A stretch of 6,157 nt of DNA, taken from positions 1 to 6,157 of the forward strand of contig JAHECQ010000244.1 in NCBI GenBank assembly GCA_024641625.1, written 5' to 3'. Under the pieces are notes generated by a model. The model worked only from the letters and a program-made list of their open reading frames with translations. It searched no databases and was not told where the DNA came from. Shown here piece by piece: positions 1-5,621 of this stretch. Position 1 is the stretch's first letter; each line of letters starts with the position of its first letter. A program made the translations under genes and the position numbers. This DNA comes from Acidimicrobiales bacterium (lineage in GTDB: Bacteria; Actinomycetota; Acidimicrobiia; Acidimicrobiales; SZUA-35).

Positions 1-1
1 C

Positions 2-715
2 ACGATCAGGAACTCCAACGACTGGGGGTGCGGGGCCTACTACCCCTACCAGGCGGCAATGGCAGGGTTCGTCTGCATTGCCACGACCACCTCGGTGCCC
101 AACATTGCGCCGTTCGGTAGTCGCCGTCGACTCTTCGGCAACAATCCAATGGTCTACACCGTCCCACGTCGCAACGATCCGCCGCTGGTGCTCGACTTCG
201 CCCTCACCCCGGTGGCACTGGGCAAGGTGATGCGGGCCCGCGACGAAGGAACACGGCTGCCCGCTGAGTGGGGGTTCCGCGACAACGAGGGGGTGTTGAC
301 CACCGATCCCGCCGTGGCGCTCAAGGGTGTCATTCCCGCCATCGGCGGCTACAAGGGCACCGGACTCGCCATGATGACCAATGTGCTGGCGGGTATCCTG
401 TCGGGCTCCAACCACTCGGCCAATGTCCGCATCGGCCATCGGGGACAGTTCTTCGTTCTGCTCGACCCGGGCCTGTTCGGTGATCGCGACCACTTCCTCG
501 ACGAGATCGAGGACATGGTCGGCCAAATGCGTCAGGCCGGAGCCGAGGATGCCCTTCCCGGGCAACAGGTCTTCCTTCCCGGCGAGATCGAACAGCGGAC
601 CATGGACGAGCGGCGTGCCCTCGGACGCGTCCGGTATCCCGACTCGGTCGTCCAGCAGATCAACGAGGTCGCCGCGGACCTCGGCGTCCCTTGGCCCGAG
701 GGCGAACCTGTCTGA
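2..715 (+). CDS. Ldh family (malate/L-lactate dehydrogenase-like) oxidoreductase, C-terminal part
   Basis: This is the C-terminal 237 residues of a malate/L-lactate dehydrogenase-superfamily (Ldh_2, AllD/YlbC/DpkA-type) NAD(P)H-dependent oxidoreductase. The family is cytosolic and interconverts 2-hydroxy acids and 2-oxo acids, or reduces cyclic imino acids. The frame is open from the left edge. Family members usually have about 330-360 residues, so roughly 100 N-terminal residues, including the conserved Ser-His-Gly region, lie outside the window. Visible family landmarks are RNSN near the edge (positions 8-19), GNNPM, LDFALTPVALGKV, TTDP and the nucleotide-binding segment GGYKGTGLAMMTNVLAGILSG (split here as GGYKGTG and LAMMTNVLAGILSG), with its Lys at 353-355. 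An oddity is that the motif usually reading RNSxHFG reads RNSNDWG here, with Asp at positions 20-22 in place of the family His. The stop lies 44 bases before the CoA-transferase gene, so co-transcription is likely. The superfamily call is firm; the substrate is unknown. Confidence 0.9.
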   Translation, partial: TIRNSNDWGCGAYYPYQAAMAGFVCIATTTSVPNIAPFGSRRRLFGNNPMVYTVPRRNDPPLVLDFALTPVALGKVMRARDEGTRLPAEWGFRDNEGVLTTDPAVALKGVIPAIGGYKGTGLAMMTNVLAGILSGSNHSANVRIGHRGQFFVLLDPGLFGDRDHFLDEIEDMVGQMRQAGAEDALPGQQVFLPGEIEQRTMDERRALGRVRYPDSVVQQINEVAADLGVPWPEGEPV

Positions 716-759
716 GCCTTCCGTGTCGGGTTCTCCACCGATGTTCGACCTGTGTCAAC

Positions 760-3228
760 ATGCCGAACATGCTGGGGACCCGTGTCTTGGATCTGAGTGA
801 GAGCATCACCGGTGCGTACGCCGGCCGACTGCTGGCGAGCATGGGTGCCGAGGTCGTGCTGGGCGAGCCTCCGGTCGGCTCACCGTTGCGGGGGGTCGGC
901 CCCCTGGTCGAGACGCCATCGGGGCTCGTGTCGCCAACCTGGGAGTACGTCTCGGCGTTGAAGGACAGTCTCATCCTGGTCGGCGTCGAAGCGGTCGTCG
1001 CCGCGGCGGGTCAGTTCGATCTCGTGTTGTTGGCAACCGACGGACCGGCGGCGCCGATCTCGGAACTGGCCGAGCGGTTGCGAAGCGCCCACCCGACCCT
1101 CTCGGTCGTGGCCGTCTCGCCGTTCGGCCTGACCGGACCCTACTCGCAGTGGCGGGCTGGTGGACTGGAACTGTGGGCCATCGGTGGTCACCTCGCCCTG
1201 ACCGGTGAGCCGGACCGACCCCCGTTGCCCGGTGGAGGCCCGTGGGACTCCTACCTGGTGGGGGCGTATGCGGCACTGGCGGCCCAAGCCGCCCTACTGG
1301 CCGAGGAACGAGGCGTGCTGATCGACGTCGCCGCCATGCAGGCGCTGGCCGACTCGCATCAATGGTCGATCACCCTCTACACCCACAACGGCTATGTCAA
1401 ACGTCGCACCGGCAACCGCCTCGGTGAGATGCACCACCCGATTTGCCTCTATCCGTGCAGCGACGGCTGGGTGTGCATCGCCGCGGCGTCGTTCCACCAG
1501 TGGGAAGGGCTCTGTATCGCCATGGAGCAAGTCGAGCTGCTGGCCGATGACACGCTGGCCAATGCCGCGGTGCGTTTCGACCGGGCGGACGAGCTCGACG
1601 AGCTCATCGTCGCCTGGACCGAGGAGTTGACCGTTGCCGAGGTGGTCGAGGCCTGTCAGGGCAACTTCTGTCCAGCCGGCCCCGTCAGCGAGCTCACCGA
1701 GCTCCTGCATTCCGAACAGCTCCAAGCCCGGCAGTATTGGGCTGCGGTGCCCCACCTCGGTGCACGGGCGGTGATGCCGAGCAGGCCGTTCCGCCTCCCG
1801 TCCAGCCCCACGTTCCGGCCGGCGCCGGCGCTCGGCTCGGTCGGTACCGGCCCGAGCGCTGCGAACGGTGGTGGATCGACGATGACCCGATCCGCCGACA
1901 CCGACAGGTCCGGGCCCGTCGCCACGGGGTCGGCGTTCGCCCCACTGGCGGGGGTGCGGGTACTCGAGCTCACCATCTCCTGGGCCGGTCCGATGGCGGC
2001 TCGCTTCCTGGCCGACCTCGGTGCCGACGTGGTGAAGATCGAACACCCGACGTCGCGGGGGGTGGCGGTCATCGCTCCCGACCCCGATGCCGAACCTGAC
2101 CCATGGTCGTGGGGCGAATCAGTGCCGGTCTCGGTCCGCAACGGCCTCTATCCCGACGCTCAGCCAGGTGCCGAGTGGTGGAATCGCATGGGTCACTTCA
2201 ACAAGATGAACCGGTCGAAGCGAAGCCTCTGTCTCGACATCAAGGCCGATGGCGGACGCGACGTGTTCGAACGACTGGTCCGAAGCGCCGACATCGTCAT
2301 CAACAACTACAGCCCTCGGGGCGTGCGTTCGCTGGGCATCGACCACGAGACGCTCCGCGCCATCAAGCCCGACCTCGTCACGGTGGCGATGTCAGGGTTC
2401 GGAGCGACGGGTCCCGGTTCGGAGGCCGTGTCCTGGGGACCGATCCTCGACGCAGCATCAGGGCTTGCGGCCACGACCGGGTACGCCGATTCCGGTCCGT
2501 ACAAACAAGGCATCGCCTACCCCGATCCCGTTGGTGGTACGCACGGCGCCGCCGCTGTGCTGGGGGCCTGGTGGGAGCACCAACGCACCGGGGAACCGGT
2601 CCACGTCGACCTTTCGCAACTCGAGACCCTGCTCTCGGTGGCGGGCGATCAGGTGCTCGAGACGTCGATGCGGGGCACGGCGCCCGTCAGGCGTGGCGCC
2701 CGCTCTGCGGTGTCTGCGCCGGCAGGCGTCTATCCGTGCACTACGGAGGACGACGTCGATCGATGGCTCGCCTTGACGATCTACGACGACACGGATTGGC
2801 AGCGGCTGGCGGCCGTCGTGGCCGGTCTGGATGATCCGGCGTGGGCTGACGTGGCCGGTCGGCAGGCCGATCACGATCGCATCGACGAGCGGATCGCCGC
2901 CTGGACCGCCGGTCGATCGCCGGCCGAGGCGATGGCGACGCTGCAGCACGCCGGTGTCGCTGCGGCGATGGCAACAACCAACCGTGACCTCGTCGAGGAT
3001 CCCCATCTGCGTGCCCGGGGGTTCATGATCGAGCTGACGCACTCGACCTACGGTCCCACCGAATTCCCCGGTTCACCGTTCCTGGTCGACGGTCGGCCCC
3101 TGGCCATTCGCCCGTTGTCCGCCATGGGGGCCGACAATCGGGAGGTCCTCACCGAAGTGGGGCTGACACCGACACAGATCGATGAGCTGTACCAGCACAG
3201 AGCGATCGCCACGGCACCACCGTCGTGA
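760..3228 (+). CDS. Fused tandem-domain family III (CaiB/BaiF) CoA-transferase
   Basis: This 822-residue protein holds two complete family III CoA-transferase domains. Such cytosolic enzymes move CoA between carboxylic acids through a glutamyl/aspartyl-type anhydride on a conserved Asp. Domain 1 spans about residues 5-352 (starts GTRVLDLSESITGAYAGRLL), a Gly/Ser/Pro-rich linker spans about 353-395, and domain 2 spans about 396-815 (starts LAGVRVLELTISWAGPMAAR). By alignment from memory to formyl-CoA transferase Asp169, the catalytic Asp is Asp163 in domain 1 (PWDSYLVGAYAAL) and Asp589 in domain 2 (YPDPVGGTHGAAAVLGA), so both are kept. Domain 2 has the usual VVKIEHP and NRSKRSLCLDIK segments; domain 1 lacks clear equivalents. 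I chose the ATG at 760 because homology begins a few residues later; an upstream ATG at 691 would overlap the preceding gene and add a Cys-rich stretch without homology. ATG 769 is an alternative, and neither has a good Shine-Dalgarno. Family certain, substrate unknown. Confidence 0.93.
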   Translation: MPNMLGTRVLDLSESITGAYAGRLLASMGAEVVLGEPPVGSPLRGVGPLVETPSGLVSPTWEYVSALKDSLILVGVEAVVAAAGQFDLVLLATDGPAAPISELAERLRSAHPTLSVVAVSPFGLTGPYSQWRAGGLELWAIGGHLALTGEPDRPPLPGGGPWDSYLVGAYAALAAQAALLAEERGVLIDVAAMQALADSHQWSITLYTHNGYVKRRTGNRLGEMHHPICLYPCSDGWVCIAAASFHQWEGLCIAMEQVELLADDTLANAAVRFDRADELDELIVAWTEELTVAEVVEACQGNFCPAGPVSELTELLHSEQLQARQYWAAVPHLGARAVMPSRPFRLPSSPTFRPAPALGSVGTGPSAANGGGSTMTRSADTDRSGPVATGSAFAPLAGVRVLELTISWAGPMAARFLADLGADVVKIEHPTSRGVAVIAPDPDAEPDPWSWGESVPVSVRNGLYPDAQPGAEWWNRMGHFNKMNRSKRSLCLDIKADGGRDVFERLVRSADIVINNYSPRGVRSLGIDHETLRAIKPDLVTVAMSGFGATGPGSEAVSWGPILDAASGLAATTGYADSGPYKQGIAYPDPVGGTHGAAAVLGAWWEHQRTGEPVHVDLSQLETLLSVAGDQVLETSMRGTAPVRRGARSAVSAPAGVYPCTTEDDVDRWLALTIYDDTDWQRLAAVVAGLDDPAWADVAGRQADHDRIDERIAAWTAGRSPAEAMATLQHAGVAAAMATTNRDLVEDPHLRARGFMIELTHSTYGPTEFPGSPFLVDGRPLAIRPLSAMGADNREVLTEVGLTPTQIDELYQHRAIATAPPS

Positions 3229-3245
3229 GCACCACCCCAGCAAGC

Positions 3246-3251
3246 AGGAGG
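3246..3251 (+). promoter_or_regulatory. Shine-Dalgarno for the acyl-CoA dehydrogenase
   Basis: A perfect AGGAGG lies 7 bases before the GTG at 3259. It fixes this GTG as the start, and it is the strongest ribosome binding site in the window. It sits inside the 30-base gap after the CoA-transferase stop, so the gene is translated independently within the operon. Confidence 0.85.
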
Positions 3252-3258
3252 CAGAACC

Positions 3259-4515
3259 GTGGATTTCGACTACAGCCCGAAGGTGCTCGAGGCCAAGGCC
3301 AAGCTCGAGGCGTTCATGGACGAGCAGGTGTATCCGGCCGAACGTGAGCACCACGACTTCGTCATGGATCAGAACAACCTGTGGAAGCAGCCGCCGATCG
3401 TCGAGGAACTGAAGGTCAAGGCACGAGCGTCCGGAATCTGGAACTGGTTCCTTCCCGCTGAGTACGGCGAGTTCAGCCCGGGATTCACCAACCTCGAGTT
3501 CGCGCCGTTGGCCGAGGTGATGGGTCGGTTGCCGTGGTCGTTCGAGGTGTTCAATTGCTCCGCTCCCGACCGGGGCAACATGGAAGTGCTCGCCAAGTTC
3601 GGCAGCAAGGAGCAACAGGATCAGTGGCTCCGCCCGCTGCTGGAGGGTCGGATCCGCTCGACCTACGCCATGACCGAGCCTCAGGTCGCATCGTCGGACG
3701 CCACCAACATGCAGCTCACCATCGTGCGCGACGGCGATGAGTACGTGCTGAACGGTCGCAAATGGTGGAGCAGCAACATCATGCATCCACACAACGAGGT
3801 GTTGGTGACGATGGGTGTCACCAACCCCGATGCCCCTCGTCATCAGCGGCACTCGATGGTGTTGGTGCCCCGCGACAGCCCGGGGCTCGAGGTGGTCAGA
3901 GCGGTCGAGGTGTTCGGCAACTACCACTCGCCGGCCGGCCACGGAGAGCTGGCGTTCCACGATGTTCGAGTGCCGGTCGACAACATCATCCTGGGTGAGG
4001 GACAGGGCTTCACGATCGCCCAAGGTCGTCTGGGCCCCGGACGTTTCCAGTACGCCATGACCAATGTGGGGATGGCGCAGCGCATGCTGGAGCTGATGTG
4101 TGCTCGGGCCGAGCAACGTGAGGCGTTCGGGCGGAAGATGAGCGAGCAGTCTTCGGTCCGCCAGGACATCGCCCGCGCCCGGTGCCAGATCGAGCAGGCT
4201 CGGCTGTTGGTGTTCAAGGCGGCCGCCGAGATGGACAAGTCGGGGGCCAAGGGCGCCCGTGACTACATCTCGATGGTGAAGATCGTGGGGCCGAAGCTGG
4301 CCCACGACGTCGCCGAGCGGGCGATGCAGATCTTCGGCGGGAAGGGCGTGAGCGGCGACACACCCATCGCTGACATGTATGTCCTCGGAAGGCTCATGCG
4401 GATCGCCGACGGACCCGATGAGGTACACATGAATCAGTTGGCCAAATTGACGATGGCCCAGGCCGAGATCGAGCGTCTCGCCGGTAGGGGTGGCATCGAT
4501 TGGTACGGCGACTGA
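3259..4515 (+). CDS. Acyl-CoA dehydrogenase, ACAD10/ACAD11-like
   Basis: This 418-residue FAD-dependent acyl-CoA dehydrogenase introduces an alpha,beta double bond into an acyl-CoA and passes electrons to an electron-transfer flavoprotein. The order is an N-terminal helical domain (about 1-130), a beta domain (about 135-235, with AMTEP at 137-141 and NGRKWWSSN at 165-173) and a C-terminal helical domain (about 245-410, with REAFGR at 287-292 and FGGKGVSGD from 359). The segments CSAPDRGNMEVL, TEPQVASSDATN, QGRLGPGR and ADGPDEVH match the dehydrogenase part of human ACAD10/ACAD11 and related bacterial proteins. Where medium-chain acyl-CoA dehydrogenase has its catalytic Glu (the YEG motif), this protein has Asp384 (ADG), a feature of that clade. 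It is full length for a stand-alone enzyme. The GTG start follows AGGAGG. The CoA-transferase 30 bases upstream could supply its acyl-CoA substrate. ACAD10/11 are linked to 4-hydroxyacyl-CoA breakdown together with a kinase domain; no kinase is visible here, so that substrate is only a possibility. Confidence 0.94.
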   Translation: MDFDYSPKVLEAKAKLEAFMDEQVYPAEREHHDFVMDQNNLWKQPPIVEELKVKARASGIWNWFLPAEYGEFSPGFTNLEFAPLAEVMGRLPWSFEVFNCSAPDRGNMEVLAKFGSKEQQDQWLRPLLEGRIRSTYAMTEPQVASSDATNMQLTIVRDGDEYVLNGRKWWSSNIMHPHNEVLVTMGVTNPDAPRHQRHSMVLVPRDSPGLEVVRAVEVFGNYHSPAGHGELAFHDVRVPVDNIILGEGQGFTIAQGRLGPGRFQYAMTNVGMAQRMLELMCARAEQREAFGRKMSEQSSVRQDIARARCQIEQARLLVFKAAAEMDKSGAKGARDYISMVKIVGPKLAHDVAERAMQIFGGKGVSGDTPIADMYVLGRLMRIADGPDEVHMNQLAKLTMAQAEIERLAGRGGIDWYGD

Positions 4516-4619
4516 GTCATCGGTTCGATCGCCGACCGCGGGACGGAATATTCGGTCTCGGGGAACCAGACGGACTTCTGCCTCGTCTGAGATCACGACC
4601 AACATTCCGCTCCCCCTTT

Positions 4620-4623
4620 GGAG
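4620..4623 (+). promoter_or_regulatory. Shine-Dalgarno for the repeat lipoprotein
   Basis: GGAG lies 5 bases before the ATG at 4629. It favours this start over an in-frame upstream ATG at 4500, which lies inside the previous gene and would give a long Arg-rich leader unlike a signal peptide. It also favours it over the ATG at 4656, which has no ribosome binding site. Confidence 0.6.
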
Positions 4624-4628
4624 TCCAG

Positions 4629-5528
4629 ATGTCATCCCAATCGAGTTCGTCGAACATGGCCACCCGCGAGGGGCCCCGGGGCGGCATCAGGGCGCTTGCC
4701 GGCGCGCTTGGCCTGACCTTCGCCCTGTCGGCATGCAGCAGCCTCGATACCCCTGGCGCGGCCGGTGCCTCCGATGGCGAGCAGTCGATCACCGTGTCGG
4801 CGGCCGAGGGTGCGGTTGCCCGGGACATGCAGTCGGCGGCACTCGATGCCGATGCCAAGATTTCCTCCGATCTTGCCATCGACTGCGGCATCGATGAAGT
4901 CTACGAACCCACCCCCGAGGAGATCGCCTCCTCCAACGCCGATGTCGATGGCCTGGCCGCGGCCTTCGAGGCCGCCGGCGTCGCCTATACCCGCAGCGAG
5001 GACGAGTTGGGCTTCGTTGCCCTCGAATGGGACTACGAGAGCCCGGTGGCCCAGGAAGTCTCCGACACCTATTGGGCCGAGCGCTATCCGCCGCAGCCGT
5101 TGCCGTCGGAGGAAGTGGCTCGCCTGAAGGCCGAGAACGATGCCATCGTGGCTGCGCTCGAGGAGGTCGGGGCCGAGTACACGCGCCACCCCGATCCCAG
5201 CGGAGCGGAGTGGATCGAGTGGGACTACGCCAACGCCGTTGCCTCCGACGCCGTCGAGACGGTGTACGCCGAGTTGTACCCGCCGGTGCCGCCGTCGACC
5301 GAGGAAGTCGAGGCCGCCAAGGCCGAGAACGACAAGCTTGCCGAGGCGTTCGACGCCGCCGGCATCGTCTACACCCGCAAGGCGGACGATGCCGGATGGG
5401 AATGGATCGAATGGGACTACGAGGACGAGCAGGTGTCGCTGGCCGTGCAGGCAGTCTTCGACGAGTTGTATCCCTTCGACCCGACCGTCGACCCATGCGG
5501 CGCAGCCCACGTGGACGGCAGCCGATAG
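4629..5528 (+). CDS. Predicted lipoprotein with three YTR/EWDY repeats, unknown function
   Basis: I do not recognise this 299-residue protein. It starts with a Ser-rich stretch and basic residues (Arg13, Arg17, Arg21), then a hydrophobic segment (about 22-35) ending in LSAC, a good lipobox with Cys36 (positions 4734-4736). It is therefore probably exported, acylated at Cys36 and held on the outer face of the membrane. A Gly/Ala/Ser linker and an acidic region follow (about 37-92). Three tandem repeats of 63, 64 and 64 residues then occupy residues 94-284, and a 15-residue tail ends the protein. Each repeat has an EE-V/I start, a likely helix with AENDxxxAAF-like spacing, then AGxxYTR, a short acidic/Gly turn, EWDY, a second likely helix, and YPP. 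The mature protein is strongly acidic. Cys86 and Cys290 bracket the repeats and could form a disulfide. It lies 113 bases after the dehydrogenase gene, which suggests its own promoter, and it converges on the hydrolase gene. Being a real gene is well supported by the repeat conservation and lipobox. Confidence 0.85.
   Translation: MSSQSSSSNMATREGPRGGIRALAGALGLTFALSACSSLDTPGAAGASDGEQSITVSAAEGAVARDMQSAALDADAKISSDLAIDCGIDEVYEPTPEEIASSNADVDGLAAAFEAAGVAYTRSEDELGFVALEWDYESPVAQEVSDTYWAERYPPQPLPSEEVARLKAENDAIVAALEEVGAEYTRHPDPSGAEWIEWDYANAVASDAVETVYAELYPPVPPSTEEVEAAKAENDKLAEAFDAAGIVYTRKADDAGWEWIEWDYEDEQVSLAVQAVFDELYPFDPTVDPCGAAHVDGSR
4908..5480 (+). repeat. Three tandem protein-coding repeats in the lipoprotein gene
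   Basis: The units are 4908-5096, 5097-5288 and 5289-5480 (63, 64 and 64 codons). All share the pattern EE(V/I)...A(E/D)xD...A...(A/V)GxxYTR...G...EWDY...V...Y/F.E.YP. Units 2 and 3 are closest: both have KAEND, an EWIEWDY segment and an EL-YP ending, so they probably come from the later duplication. Unit 1 is one residue shorter at its start and more diverged (ALEWDY, AERYPPQ). The repeat is conserved at protein level with many synonymous differences, which points to old duplication under selection, not recent slippage. Confidence 0.88.
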
Positions 5529-5547
5529 CCCGCTGAATCCTTCGTTG

Positions 5548-5564
5548 CCGAACTCAGTGTTCGG
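5548..5564. other. Small inverted repeat at the edge of the 17-bp array, possible weak terminator
   Basis: CCGAAC (5548-5553) and GTTCGG (5559-5564) form a perfect 6-bp stem with a 5-base loop, extendable by G-T wobble pairs, 20 bases after the lipoprotein stop and between two convergent genes. There is no T-run after it on either strand, so it is not a clear intrinsic terminator. The right arm is part of the first 17-bp repeat copy, so the pairing could be coincidental. Confidence 0.3.
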
Positions 5565-5621
5565 TGATCCTCAGTGTTCGGTGATCCTCAGTGTTCGGTG
5601 ATCCTCAGTGTTGGGTGATTC
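5554..5621. repeat. 17-bp tandem repeat, 3 perfect copies plus 1 diverged copy
   Basis: The unit TCAGTGTTCGGTGATCC occurs perfectly at 5554-5570, 5571-5587 and 5588-5604, followed without a gap by a fourth copy at 5605-5621 with two mismatches (positions 9 and 16 of the unit). The fourth copy is the last codons and the stop codon of the minus-strand hydrolase. The array therefore fills most of the convergent intergenic gap and looks like an expansion of the hydrolase 3' end. It is a minisatellite-type repeat, probably variable in copy number between strains. I recognise no binding site in the unit. Confidence 0.95.

Noticed and set aside
691..759. Upstream ATG extension of the CoA-transferase
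   Set aside because: It overlaps the end of the Ldh gene, adds 23 residues including several Cys without family similarity, and CaiB homology begins only after the Met at 760.
4524..4552. Possible promoter for the lipoprotein (TTCGAT, 17-base gap, AATATT)
   Set aside because: The AT-rich AATATT stands out locally, but neither box matches a sigma-70 consensus well. A promoter somewhere in 4516-4600 is likely from the gap size but cannot be placed.
4506..4589. Possible terminator hairpins (CGGCGA/TCGCCG at 4506-4534; CAGACG/CGTCTG at 4567-4589) after the dehydrogenase
   Set aside because: The stems are only 6 bp with loops of 17 and 11 bases and no T-run, which is expected by chance in GC-rich DNA.
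4500..4628. Upstream ATG extension of the lipoprotein
   Set aside because: It begins inside the acyl-CoA dehydrogenase gene and would put 43 Arg-rich residues before the signal peptide. The GGAG-preceded ATG at 4629 is a better start.
3073..4635. Long minus-strand open frame of 520 codons opposite the acyl-CoA dehydrogenase
   Set aside because: The plus strand encodes a clear full-length acyl-CoA dehydrogenase there. The antisense frame has no recognisable motif, and its openness is explained by high GC at third positions.
4632..5510. Minus-strand open frame of 292 codons opposite the lipoprotein
   Set aside because: Its apparent repetitiveness mirrors the plus-strand repeats. The plus strand has the lipobox, a ribosome binding site and conserved repeat residues, and the antisense product resembles no family.
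5554..5621. Reading the 17-bp array as a CRISPR array or origin iterons
   Set aside because: The copies are directly adjacent with no spacers, the unit is too short for a CRISPR repeat, and no cas or replication gene is nearby. The array is better explained as an expansion of the hydrolase 3' end.
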